A DNA stretch of 64,000 bases, taken from the NCBI GenBank assembly GCA_036346355.1, contig CM070591.1, positions 33,388,392 through 33,452,391 on the forward strand, in the 5' to 3' direction. Below the pieces are notes generated by a model that saw nothing but the letters and a program-made list of their open reading frames with translations, ran no database searches and had not been told where the DNA came from. Source of the DNA: Rhipidocladum racemiflorum. Taxonomy: Eukaryota; Streptophyta; Magnoliopsida; Poales; Poaceae. This document shows positions 34,948 through 47,000 of this stretch, in pieces. Positions within the stretch are counted from its first letter, which is position 1. Every line of letters starts with the position of its first letter. The position numbers were made by a program, and so were the translations under genes.

Positions 34948-35560
34948 ATGAATGTAACATCCCAAAATTTTGCTTTTCTTAAATTCATGTGTGATTTGGC
35001 ACTTTGGTGAATTTTTGGAATTTTCTGGAATTTATTTGGATTTATTTGGAATTTATTTGAATTTATTCCATTTTGAAATAATTAAAGAATTTAATTTTGC
35101 AAATAAATTTTTGTTGGAAATATTTTATTTGAGTCCAAAATAATCCAAAATATTTTCCAGAATTTTTCTTGAATTTTTCTGAGTCATTTGCTATTTTTAA
35201 TGAATTAAATGAATTACTGGGAATTATTTTAAATATTAAATCGCTGGAAAATCCAACTCGGGTCAAGTACTGTTCATCCGACCGAGTCGGACTCGAGTCC
35301 GACCCGAGCCAGTTGACTCGACCGAACCCACTCCTAACCCTAATCGATCCCAACCGTTGGATCAAGATCCAACGGTGAGATCCGCCGACTCAAGCCGAAA
35401 GCCGTGTTCGGACGGACCCGATCGCGCTGCGATCGTGGCGGGTCGCTGATCGCGACACGTGGACGGCCACGATTTCGTCGTCTTCCTCAGAATCGAAGCC
35501 GGACTCGCCGCCGAGCGCGCCATTGCGGATCGATTAGGGCTCCGCCGAGCACGCCTCCGG

Positions 35561-35570
35561 CTATTTAATG
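35561..35570 (+). promoter_or_regulatory. TATA-like box of the 5' LTR
   Basis: GGCTATTTAATGCC in an otherwise GC-rich stretch. The same motif sits at 44,648-44,657 in the 3' LTR and on the minus strand at about 63,642-63,652 (GGCTATTTAAAGC). Its conservation at the same LTR position supports a promoter role. Confidence 0.6.
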
Positions 35571-37996
35571 CCGGATCGCACCGAGGACCGCCGTGACTCG
35601 CGCACTTCTTGCCCTAACCCGCCGAGCTCTAGCCGCCGTAGGTTCGCCGGAATCGCTCGCCGTAGTTGCGTGAAGCGCCACCACGGTCCTTGCCTCGCCT
35701 CGCCGTCCGCCGCCCTCCGCCGCCATTGACCCCAGATTCAAACCCGGCCGGGCGCACCGAAGACACCCTCCATCTCGCCGAGCACGCCCCAACCGCCGTT
35801 TGGGTGGTCGCCGTCCTCGGCGCCGGCAGCGCACTCCGCCGTGAAGCCATCGCCGACCCGAGCTCCACCAACCGTCCGATCAAGATCCAAAGGCCCAGAT
35901 CGTGCCACGTCACCGGTGAGTTTCCCGTTGAAAATCCTAGATCTAATCCCAACCGTTGGATCTAGATCCAACGGCCCACGATCGATCCACGTGCGCCCCA
36001 AGCACATGAGGCCAAACTCAATCCCGGTAGTCGGATTTCAAACCAACGGCCACGATTGTGCCACGCGCCCAGAAGCCGAGCCGTCGCGCCACGCGCAGGC
36101 GTGGTCACCGACACGCTGGGCCCGCGTGTCGGCCGACGATCGTGGACGTCACCCATGACGTCATCGGTGGGACCCACTGTCAAGACCGTGGTGAGCCCCG
36201 CCGACGCCAAAGAATGACGTCACCCGAGTGGGCCCACATGTCAGTCTCACGTGGAGCTGTGGACCGAGTCCACGGTGGACCCAAGCCGAGTGTGGACCGA
36301 GCCCATGGACCGGCTGACGTCAGCAGGCCAATCAGGAGCTGCCACGTGTCCATGCTGACGCAATAATTAATTTCCGAAAAAGAAAATGATTTATTAATTC
36401 GAAATATTGATTCAAATTTAGATTCAAACTTCAAACGCTTATAACTTTTGCGTTTCAACTCCGATTTGAGTGGTTCAAATTTCTAAATTTGTATAAAATT
36501 TAGATCTACCTAAATATGAATTTTATTTAATTTTTGGACTAAAGTTTTTCTCTGAAATATTATTTAATTGATTATTTAAACTTTAAATAATCATAACTTT
36601 TGCGTTTTAACTCCAAATTTGACGATTCCAGTTTCTAAAAATCCAGAAAATTATGTTCTCTCTGTTTATGGATTTTATTTGGAGTTTTGGGATCTTTTTG
36701 CATAGTGTTTATTTGTGTATTTGCTATTTGCACGCTTTACGAGTAGACGTTGAAGTGCCTAAGGATTCGAGGGAGAAGTGTTGACTCAGGATCCAACTCA
36801 AGACCAAGAGCAAGTACTTTTGAAGGCAAGTTGTGCTTTGACCATATTGATCCTATTTGAAATCTATTTTGATTTAAACTATTGCATGCTAGTTCAATTA
36901 GAAAGATACTTTGTTTAAACATGGGGTTAGATAACTACCAATTTGTTATATGACACCTTGATTATCTAAGTATGTGCCATGATCCCTTGTCACCCTAGTT
37001 GTGGTTTACTAGTTGGACATTATTAAATTGCCAACATGGGTTTAGAACGTTGTAGTATGTCGCTTAGACACGCTACGTGCTCATGACATGATTTTGGATA
37101 ATCAAATGCTAATATTGACTTAATGATATATTGAACCTGTTTTGGAAAAGTATCATGTGATGTTGATGGCACGTGGTGCATGGTAATCAAGCGGGGTTTG
37201 ATAAACGATTTCGGCCAGGGCATGTGGCAAGAGTAATCAGGTGGGCCATTGTGGCATTGGGAGTGATGATTTGGTTTTGGGTAGTCTTGCCCTGGTCACT
37301 CTAAGGACTTAACCTTGCAAGCCTTTGAACTGGGTCATACTTGCAACCACATGGCTGGAATGGGACGGCCCTAGTTGACTAAGTCGCTAAGGACTCACTT
37401 GTGGAGCCTCGGGTGTCGATTACACCGTTTGTGTGATTATGCGGAGCGTATCGTGGTCGTGGCAGGTACCCATCTAACGGTGTGTTGGTCCCATACTTCG
37501 CCTTGGCTAAGGGAAGGGATGGTGTAGAGCACGTCTGGAGAGGACCACCTGTGTTGTTTGAGGCTTCCGAAGGCTTTGTTATGATCGCTCATTCGCATAC
37601 TCTTGTATGGCGATTCATACCGACGTGGTGAGTGGATTGTATCTTGTGGGTAAAGTGCATAACCTCTGCAGAGTGTAGAATCTATTTGAATAGCCGAGTC
37701 CACTGTGATCGACAATGCTCGGGAATTACTGATCAAGGGGTAGACTTTCTGAAAATAACTTGGATTTGAAAAGTTGGGTTGGTTTAACAAAGAAGATGAT
37801 GGAAATGTGGTTTAGGATGGGGAAAAATGTTATTTAAACTTCTTGAAAAGTTATTTATGCTTTACTTGTTTTCTTGCTTTGAATCTACTTATATTACTTG
37901 TCAAATCTTGTTTACATAAATATACCTTGAGCTATTCCTTTGTACCAAGCCATGCATATAGTATATTAGCTTGCATTCTCAGTGCATGACTTGGTC

Positions 37997-38011
37997 GAGT
38001 ACCAAGTACTC
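37997..38011 (+). other. Conserved LTR hairpin GAGTAC-CAA-GTACTC
   Basis: Stem GAGTAC/GTACTC with a CAA loop, followed by ACCCTTGCC. Equivalent hairpins occur in at least ten LTR copies in this window (see findings). Confidence 0.7.
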
Positions 38012-38249
38012 ACCCTTGCCTCAACACAATACAGTTGAAGAGGAGATTACGCCAACTTTGGAGGAGGAACTCCAAGAGGACCCGACTACTTAGGGATGCG
38101 AGCCCAGTCAGTTGCCTGTGGTATACTGGATGGCGCCACGAAGTTTATTTGATTTTCCGCTGCTATTGTTTCTCTCTGAATAAGTTTCGCCCTACGAGGC
38201 ATATATTTGTAACTTGGCCATAAGGTCGAGTAACCAGTTTTATTACTTT

Positions 38250-38255
38250 AATAAA
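38250..38255 (+). promoter_or_regulatory. Poly(A) signal AATAAA of the LTR
   Basis: TTTAATAAAGTAC about 130 bp before the LTR end. The same motif is at 47,344-47,349 in the 3' LTR, where it would act in transcript 3' end formation. Confidence 0.6.
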
Positions 38256-38307
38256 GTACTTTTATGGTATCGATTGGTATGATTGTGATATTTACCGATG
38301 TTAAAGA

Positions 38308-38350
38308 CTGTGTGCACTAGCGCGTTCCTGGACTAGTGCCGAATACACAG
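38308..38350 (+). other. Conserved U5 terminal hairpin
   Basis: CTGTGTGCACTAG pairs with CTAGTGC...ACACAG across a loop of about 12 bases, 34 bases before the LTR end. It is conserved in other LTR families here with compensating changes. Confidence 0.65.
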
Positions 38351-38387
38351 AGGGTCCGGATTTGCAAATTCGGGGTCCCGACAGAGG

Positions 38388-38399
38388 TGGTATCAGAGC
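38388..38399 (+). other. Primer binding site (tRNA-iMet type)
   Basis: TGGTATCAGAGC four bases after the 5' LTR end, complementary to initiator methionine tRNA. Confidence 0.95.
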
Positions 38400-38602
38400 C
38401 ATACTTGACTGTAGGCTCAACCCTAAGCTAGAATGGTCGTAGTGAGGATAAAACCTATTTTCTAAAGCTAAAAATTTGTGAAGACAAGAAATGACATCTC
38501 GACTTATCCCCTTCTCTCTTTTCTTGTCTCTTGCTGAAATTTTCCCTTACCTTGTCACAATTCGAAAATTCCGAGTTCTTACGTAAAGCACTCTTGTGAC
38601 AG

Positions 38603-39240
38603 ATGGAGGAAGAGTTCAACTACGTTGATCTGGGAGTTGGTCACGCTGCAGAACTTTGGCACATGCTACAAACTCTCGGAGATTTTGAGAAGCCCCAATA
38701 TCAAGTGGAAGTGATCAGACAAGCGGGATTGATCAAGGCTTGTGACGTGAGGATTGAGGTACCTGCCAGGAAGAGGGGCCCAGGCAATCGCCCGATACAC
38801 TGCACTGCTAGAAGATCTACAATGCAGATGGGTATCCAAGAAGTTTCACGACGAGCAATGCGGCACATTACCAGTATCTACGCCAGGGAGTTGGGAAGCA
38901 CGGTGTTCCGTTATCATCCGCGCAGCGATAACCTTCTCGACCCGAAGGCGATTCAGGATGAGGATGCCACGGTTACACAGTTGGCACGATTCGTCGTCGC
39001 CCAGGAAGATGTACTAGATAATACAAGTAAGGAGCTCTGAAGGCCCGCAAGGAGATCACGACAGAGAAGAACAGATGGCGGGAAGCTCAGAGTATGTGGC
39101 ACACCTTCTACGAAGGATTGATGAGTTGGAAATGACTTTGTACGGACTGCACCAGAGCCAAGCGATTGAGCTACACGAGCCAGATCCAGAGGAGTCGATC
39201 TCGATGAGGACATCGCTTCTTCGACTACCACAGATGACAT
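38603..39240 (+). pseudogene. Extra ORF between PBS and gag, unknown function, one frameshift
   Basis: The ATG at 38,603 opens a 145-aa frame (MEEEFNYVDLGVGHAAELWH...) that ends at 39,040. Near 39,035-39,060 another frame takes over, giving a charged, probably coiled-coil end (YVAHLLRRIDELEMTLYGL) up to a stop near 39,234. The whole would be about 210 aa. It precedes gag by about 360 bases and lies on the sense strand. It does not resemble Gag, protease, RT or integrase, and I do not recognise the family. Additional sense ORFs ahead of gag are known in some plant gypsy lineages. Confidence 0.55.
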
Positions 39241-39594
39241 AGTCATTTGGACATGGCGATCGTTTCGCGCCTATGCCGCGACACCGTACCAGGCCGTGGA
39301 GGTTTTCTCGATGAGTGAGCTTAGGTTCTATAGTGAGACTCCTTCGCCGAGTCGCGTCATAAAATAAAGAGTCACCCTTTAGGCGTTAGATTCCAGAGTT
39401 AGTTCGATTTGGATTTGCTTTGTTTGCTGAGTGTGCAGTATGTGTTGCAAGGCCCTTAGGCATTATAAGCAGCCATACCAAGTTATTAATAATAAAGATG
39501 GACCTTAAAGTTACCCCTTTCGCCTCGCATAAGTTCCATATTACTTGTCTATTCTTGTTTCCCTCTCATCTCTAAACCTAGAGCAAATCAACAG
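39241..39594. other. Untranslated leader between extra ORF and gag
   Basis: About 350 bp with no coding signal that I recognise. Confidence 0.4.
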
Positions 39595-40740
39595 ATGGTG
39601 AACACCCGTGGGAACTTTGGAAGCAATGGGAGTGGATCTCGCCCAATGTAAAACCCCAATGATGGAGCACCGGCACCGCCCTTTGGATGTGCAGAATTTT
39701 GGAGCATTTCTTGCTGCTCAGACCCGATTGATGCATGCTATGATGCAACAAATGCAGCACGTCCTTTGCTCGAGGCCACGCCAATCAAGTTAATCAGGGA
39801 CCACGCCAGAATACAAGGCTGTCAGAGTTCATGAGGACTCACCCACCCACTTTCTCTGGAAATGCCAATCCGTTGGAGGCCGACGATTGGTTAAGATCAA
39901 TTGAGAGGAAGCTACACATAGCCCAATGCATAGGAAATGAGAAGGTACTTTACGCTTCCCATCAGTTGGAAGGAACGGCCCGAATGGTGGGAGAACTTCG
40001 TGCCACGCAGAGAACCCTCAAGATATCACTTGGGAAGAGTTCACAATTGCATTCGACAATATCACGTGCCTGAAGGAATTATGGACCTTAAGAAGGAGGA
40101 GTTCAGAGCATCAAGCAAGGTAATCAACCTGGTGGCCGACTACTGAACAAGTTCACACAGCTAGCACGCTACGCACCTGAGGATGTAGCGACAGATAAAT
40201 CCGCAGTACCTCGTTTTATGAAGGGACTTAACTCAGGATTGCAAGTAGGGTTGATCACCCACACCTTTCCAGATTTCCAAGAGTTGGTGAATAAGGCGCT
40301 TATTCTTGAGGACAAGCGCAAGGAACTGGATGAGAACAGGAAGCGCAGGATGCAACAGCAAGGATCACGTCGGGAACGCAGCATAGCTTGAGGGTTGCAC
40401 CAAATCAATTCTTGATTCCAACCACAGAATGCAACAAGGACACCATCCTCAAAGACCAAGACCTGCCAATCGAACTACCAAACCCCAGCCCCGCTAGAAA
40501 CGCTACCCCAGGCGGTCGGGAACAGTGAGACGCGCTACAATCGCAACGAGCCAGACACTTTGCCAACAGCTTGTCCGAAGAAGACAGCAGAGGCGACCCG
40601 ATTCGCTTCAATCTAGGAACCACCCAGCTAGGACGCCAAAGACTGGAGCCACACCTGCCGTGGTGAGAGGCCGAGTCAACCATGTCACCGCGGATGCATT
40701 GCAAAATGCTACGGACGTCGTCTTGGGTAAGTTACTTGTT
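39595..40740 (+). pseudogene. gag: gag of the 12.5-kb element, multiply frameshifted
   Basis: Starts at ATGGTGAACACC (MVNTRGNFGSN) after TCAACAG. Gag-domain pieces are readable in alternating frames: PPTFSGNANPLEADDWLRSI (39,844), WWENFVPR (39,979) and KEEFRASSKV (about 40,095). The zinc knuckle region near 40,520-40,580 has lost its Cys/His pattern, where the copy at 58,045 still reads [14 protein letters not shown]. Most breaks are single or double base changes at CAG or CTG in the related copy. Confidence 0.85.
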
Positions 40741-42360
40741 AACTCGAGCACACCTTGATTTTGTTTGACTCACGGAGCTTCGCATTCGTTTGTTTCGCAA
40801 GGCTTTGCTACTCGAAATGATTTAAGGATTGCAAGACTTAAGTGCATGCTTTTAGTTCAAACCCTGGTTCCGAACTCCGAACGGAAGTAGGATGTTCCGG
40901 GTGAGAATACTAATAGATGGAATAGAGTTCCTAGCAAACCTTATAATTTTGGAGACCTGACCTTAGATGTTATATTGGGAATGGATTGGTTATCCAAGCA
41001 CAAGGCTGTATTGGATTGTGGACGAAGGACTATCTCGATTGAGAGCCCGTGTGGGAAGAAAGTGGAATTTCAAGCCACTGCAGATTAGAGATGGACGATT
41101 GATGGTTAACAGTACCAAGGCAATCAGCATAGAGGATGTCCCAAAGAGTGAATGAGTACCCGATGTTTTTCCCGAAGATCTACGGTATGCCGCCAGACAG
41201 GGGACATAGAGTTTGTGATAGAGCTTGTACTGCACAAGACCGATAGCAAAGAGACCCTATCGGATGTCTACCGAGGAGTTGGTAGAGATGAAGAAACAGA
41301 CTAGAAGAGTTAATGGAGAAAGGATTTATCGAGACCAAGTTCGTCGCCGTGGGGAGCACCGGTTTTGTTTGTCAAGAAGAAGGACGGGAGTTTCAGGATG
41401 TGCATTGACTACCGTGCACTCAATGAAGTCACCGTGAAGAATAAGTATCCGCTACCCAGGATTGATGATTTGTTTGATCGATTAAGAGGAGCCGGAGTTT
41501 TCTCCAAGATTGATGCGAGATCGGGATATCATCGATTAAAGATCCGATCGTAAGATATTCAAGACCGCATTCTCGTCAAGATATGGACATTACGAAGTTC
41601 TGATTATGTCCTTTGGGTGACCAATGCGCCACTTATTTCATGAATATGATGAATAAGGTGTTCATGGAATATTTGGACAAGTTTGTCGTCGTGTTCATAG
41701 ACGATATCCTAGTCTACTCCAAGACAGAGGATGAACATGCCGAACACTTAAGGCGAGTTTTGGAAAAGCTGAGGGAACAGCAACTTTTCGCCAAGTTCAG
41801 CAAGTGTGATTTTGGAAGGACAAGGTGGAGTTTCTTGGACATGTGATGACCGCAGAAGGAGTCGCCGTAGATCCAAGCAAAGTAGAAGTGTGTTACATTG
41901 GGAGCACCAAGATCGTGACCCATTCGGAGTTTCCTTGGAATGGCAGGATATTACCGCCGTTTCATCGAAGGTTTTTGACAATTGCGAAACCTCTTACGCA
42001 ATTCTTGAAGAAGGAAAAGAAGTTTGCATGGACGCCTTGAGAATGTGAGGAAGGATTTCAGAGCTGAAGAAGCGATTGACATCAAGACCGGTGTTAGTTC
42101 TACGGATGTTGCTCAAAGCTTCGATATTTATTGTGACGATCGCGCCAAGGACTTGGATGTGTGTCGATGCAGAATGGAAAGGTCGCCGCTTATGCATCAA
42201 GGCACCGAGGCCGCATGAGGAAAATTATCCGACACATGACCTAGAGTTAGCTGCCGTAGTGCATGCTTTGAAGATATGGCGTCACTATCGATTGGAAACA
42301 GATGTGAAGTATATACGGATCATAAGAGCCTTAAGTACATATTCACCCGATCGGATCTGA
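40741..42360 (+). pseudogene. pol: Protease, reverse transcriptase and RNase H of the 12.5-kb element
   Basis: The protease site reads [16 protein letters not shown] but an extra base breaks the preceding FDSGA. The [18 protein letters not shown] linker is near 40,970. RT pieces are [20 protein letters not shown] (41,363), [15 protein letters not shown], and [10 protein letters not shown] at about 41,697, which holds the catalytic FIDD. RNase H pieces are FDIYCDD (42,120) and [19 protein letters not shown] (about 42,233). At least eight frame changes separate these pieces, so no functional polyprotein can be read from the sequence as given. Confidence 0.85.
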
Positions 42361-43998
42361 ATATGAGGCAAAGGAGATGGCTAGAATTGATCAAGGACTA
42401 TAATGTTGGAATTCATTACCATCCCGGAAGGCCAATGTAGTAGCCGATGCACCGAGTCGGAAAAGCCATACCGTGAGTACGTTGCTAGCCACAAGTCGGG
42501 ATGAGTTATGTGAGGATTTTAAAATGAAGATTGAGGTTGTACCTAGCGGATTCTTGGCCGCCTTGGAAGTAAAGCCTACTTTAGAGGACCAGATCCGAGA
42601 AGGACAGAAGGATGATGACAAGATCCGTAGGATTAAGTCCAAAATGGAGGAAGGCAAGGCAAAGGATTTCAAGCTAGACGAGCAAGGCACGTTATGGATG
42701 AAGGATCGCATTTGTGTGCCTAACAAAAGGAGTTAAAGCAATCGATTTGGAAGAAGCCCATGACTCTAAGTACTCGATTCATCCTGGAAGCGCCAAGATG
42801 TATCAGGATCTGAAGGAGAGATTCTGGTGGCCGAGTATGAAACGTGAAGTTGCCGAGCATGTTGCATTGTGCGACGTATGCCAGAGTCAAGGCAATGCAT
42901 CGAGACCGGCAGGATTGCTACAACCGCTGAAAATACCCGAGTGGAAGTGGGAGGAAATCGGAATGGATTTCATTACCGGTTTGTCAAGACTCAAGGAGGT
43001 TATGACTCCATATGGGTTATAGTGGATCGCTTGACTAAAGTAGCCCATTTTATCCCCGTGAAGACCATTTACTCGAGATAAGTTAGCGAGTTGTACATGA
43101 TCGGATTGTTTGTTTGCACGGAGTGCCAAAGAGGATTGTATCAGACGAGAGGTACCCAATTTACCTCAAGGTTACGGAATAAGTTGCATGAAGCCATGGG
43201 AACCCGTTTAAACTTGATCTGACTTATCATCCATGACGGATGGGCCAGACCGAAAGAGTCAACCAGATTCTAGAGGATATGTTGAGAGCTTGTGCATTGG
43301 CTTATGCTACCTCTTGGGATAAAAGTTTGCCGTATGCCGAGTTTAGTTACAACAATAGTTATCAGGCTAGTTTACAGATGTCACCTTTTGAGGCCTTTGT
43401 ATGGTCGACCCTGTCGGACACCATTGAATTGGAATGAGACCGGCGAGCGCCGTGTCTTTGGGCCTGATATTCTTCAAGAGGCTGAGGAGCAGATCGCTAT
43501 GATTAGGGAAAGGTTGAAGATAGCCCAATCTCGACAGAAGAGTTATGCTGACAATCGTCGCCGAGATTTGAGTTTTGAACCAGAAGACTTTGTATACCTC
43601 AGAGTTACGCCTCTCAGGGGAGTTAAGAGGTTCCATGCCAAAGGGAAACTCGCACCCCGTTATGTTGGACCATTTAAGATTTTGAGTCGCAGGGGTGAAG
43701 TTGCCTATCAGCTGGAGTTGCCACAGTCGTTAGCAGGAGTGCATGACGTGTTCCATGTGTCCCAGTTGAAGAAGTGTCTCCGAGTTCACGAGAACAGGCA
43801 CCGCTAGAGTCAATTGAGTTGCAAGAGGATTTGACTTATAAGGAGCACCCTGTGAGGATTCTAGACACAATGGATCGAGAAACTAGAAACAAGTCAACCC
43901 GATTCTGTAGAGTTCAGTGGAGCAACCATGAAGAAAGTGAAGCGACTTGGGAGCGCGAAGAGGATTTGAAGAAAGAATTTCCAAACCTATTTCTTTAG
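42361..43998 (+). pseudogene. pol: Integrase with chromodomain-like C-terminus, 12.5-kb element
   Basis: Zinc-binding region with [19 protein letters not shown] and an intact CDVCQ (about 42,777-42,890). The catalytic core begins GMDFITGLS (42,962). The second Asp region reads only in a shifted frame near 43,140. GQTERVNQILEDMLRACALA follows at 43,241 with the catalytic Glu, but the preceding YHPQTD is damaged. The end (43,774-43,998) has KEHPVRILD and the chromodomain-like FCRVQWSNHEESEATWERE, terminating at KEFPNLFL. The chromodomain is thought to guide integration to heterochromatin. Confidence 0.88.
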
Positions 43999-44028
43999 TG
44001 AGCCCCGAATCTCGGGGGCGAGATTCTA

Positions 44029-44044
44029 TTAAGGGGGGGAGGTT
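44029..44044 (+). other. Polypurine tract of the 12.5-kb element
   Basis: TTAAGGGGGGGAGGTT immediately before TGTAACATCCC at 44,045. Confidence 0.9.
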
Positions 44045-47000
44045 TGTAACATCCCAAAATTTTGCTTTTCTTAAATTCATGTGTGATTTGGCACTTTGGT
44101 GAATTTTGGAATTTTCTGGAATTTATTTGGATTTATTTGGAATTTATTTGAATTTATTCCATTTTGAAATAATTAAAGAATTTAATTTTGCAAATAAATT
44201 TTTGTTGGAAATATTTTATTTGAGTCCAAAATAATCCAAAATATTTTCCAGAATTTTTCTGGAATTTTTAGAGTCATTTGCTATTTTTAATGAATTAAAT
44301 GAATTCTTGGGAATTATTTTAAATATTAAATCGCTGGAAAATCCAACTCGGGTCAATCTTGTTCATCCGACCGAAGTCGGACTCGAGTCCGACCGAGCCA
44401 GCTTGACTCGACCGAACCCACTCCTAACCCTAATCGATCCCAACCGTTGGATCAAGATCCAACGGCCGAGATCCGCCGACTCGATCGAGCCGTGTTCGGA
44501 CCGGACCCGATCGCGCTGCGGCGATCGTGGCGCTGATCGCGACACGTGGGCGGCCACGATTTCGTCGTCTTCCCAGAATCGAGCCGGACTCCGCCGAGCG
44601 CCAGTCTGCGTGATCGATTAGGGCTCATGCCGAGCACGCCTCCGGGGCTATTTAATGCCGGATCGCACCGAGGACCGCCGTGACCCGCGCACTTCTTGCC
44701 CTAACCCGCCGAGCTCTAGCCGCCGTAGGTTCGCCGGAATCGCTCGCCGTAGTTGCGTGAAGCGCCACCACGGTCCTTGCCTCGCCTCGCCGCCGTCCGC
44801 CCTCCGCCGCCATTGACCCCAGATTCAAACCCCGGCCAGCGCACCGAAGACACCCTCCATCTCGCCGAGCACGCCCCAACCGCCGTTTGGGTGGTCGCTG
44901 CCCTCGCCACGGCAGCGCAACTCCGCCGTGAAGCCATCGCCGACCCCGAGCTCCACCAACCGTCCGATCAAGATCCAAAGGCCCAGATCGTGCCACGTCG
45001 CCGGTGAGTTTCCGTTGAAAATCCTAGATCTAATCCCAACCGTTGGATCTAGATCCAACGGCCCACGATCGATCCACGTCGCGCCAAGCACATGAGGCCA
45101 AACTCAATCGGTAGTCGGATTTCAAACCAACGGCCACGATTGTGCCACAGTCCAGGAAGCCGAGCCGCCGCGCGCCACGCTACAGCAGGTCACCGACACG
45201 CGGGCCCGCGTGTCGGCGGCGATCGCGTGACGTCACCCATGACGTCATCGGTGGGACCCACTGTCGACACCATGGGCCGAGCCCACCGACGCCAAAGAAT
45301 GACGTCACCCGAGTGGGCCCACATGTCGATCCTCACGTGGAGCCGTGGACCGAGTCCACGGTGGACCCAAGCCGAGTGTGGACCGAGCCCATGGATCTAC
45401 CGACGCCGACAGAGCCAATCAGGAGCTGCCACGTGTCCATGCTGACGCAATAATTAATTTCGAAAAGAAAATGATTTATTAATTCGAAATATTGATTCAA
45501 ATTTAGATTCAAACTTCAAACGCTTATAACTTTTATGCGTTTCAACTCCGATTTGAGTGGTTCAAATTTCTAAATTTGTATAAAATTTAGATCTACCTAA
45601 ATATGAATTTTATTTAATTTTTGGACTAAAGTTTTTCTCTGAAATATTATTTAATTGATTATTTAAACTTTAAATAATCATAACTTTATGCTTTTAACTC
45701 CAAATTTGATTGATTCAGTTTCTAAAAATCCAGAAAATTATGTTCTCTCTGTTTATGGATTTTATTTGGAGTTTTGGGATCTTTTGCATAGTGTTTATTT
45801 GTGTATTTGCTATTTGCACGCTTTACGAGTAGACGTTGAAGTCTTGGGAAGGATTCGAGGAGAAGTGTTGACTCAGGATCCAACTCAAGACCAAGAGCAA
45901 GTACTTTTTGAAGGCAAGTTGTGCTTTGACCATATTGATCCTATTTGAAATCTATTTTGATTTAAACTATTGCATGCTAGTTCAATTAGAAAGATACTTT
46001 GTTTAAACATGGGGTTAGATAACTACCAATTTGTTATATGACACCTTGATTATCTAAGTATGTGCCATGATCCCTTGTCACCCTAGTTGTGGTTTACTAG
46101 TTGGACATTATTAAATTGCCAACATGGGTTTAGAACGTTGTAGTATCTCGCTTAGAGCACGCTACGTGCTCATGACATGATTTTGGATAATCAAATGCTA
46201 ATATTGACTTAATGATATATTGAACCTGTTTTGGAAAAGTATCATGTGATGTTGATGGCACGTGGTGCATGGTAATCAACTGGGGTTTGATAAACGATTT
46301 CGACGGGGCATGTGGCAAGAGTAATCAGGTGGGCAGTTGTGGCATTGGGAGTGATGATTTGGTTTTTCGGGTAGTCTTGCCCTGGTCACTCTAAGGACTT
46401 AACCTTGCAAGCCTTTGAACTGGGTCATACTTGCAACCACATGGCTGGAATGGGACGGCCCTAGTTGACTAAGTCGCTAAGGACTCACTTGTGGAGCCTC
46501 AGGGTGTCAGTTACACCGTTTGTGTGATTATGCGGGAGCGTATCGTGGGCGTGGCCAGGTACCCATCTAACGGTGTGTTGGTCCCATACTTCGCCTTGGC
46601 TAAGGGAAGGGATGGTGTAGAGCACGTCTTAGGAGAGGACCACCTGTGTTGTTTGAGGCTTCCAAAGGCTTTGTTATGATCGCTCATTCGCATACTCTTG
46701 TATGGCGATTCACGGTGACGTGGTGAGTGGATTGTATCTTGTGGGTAAAGTGCATAACCTCTGCAGAGTGTAGAATCTATTTGAATAGCCGAGTCCACGA
46801 TCTTGGACAATGCTCGGGAATTACTGATCAAGGGGTAGACTTTACGAAAATAACTTGGATTTGAAAAGTTGGGTTGGTTTAACAAAGAAGATGATGGAAA
46901 TGTGGTTTAGGATGGGGAAAAATGTTATTTAAACTTCTTGCAAAGTTATTTATGCTTTACTTGTTTTTCTTGCTTTCGAATCTACTTATATTACTTGTCA

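Larger units (their letters stand above)
34953..38383 (+). mobile_element. 5' LTR (family 1, 3.43 kb)
   Basis: Begins TGTAACATCCCAAAATTTTG and ends AATTCGGGGTCCCGACA, four bases before the PBS. A TATA-like site (35,561) and AATAAA (38,250) imply a very long R region of roughly 2.7 kb. The GC-rich part at 35,560-35,990 contains short open frames shared with the 3' LTR, and these are LTR leader sequence. Confidence 0.95.

Noticed and set aside
35565..36366. Frames of about 90-107 aa on both strands within the family-1 LTR, repeated at 44,652-45,453
   Set aside because: They occur in both LTRs of the same element, are GC-driven, overlap on both strands and have no domain.
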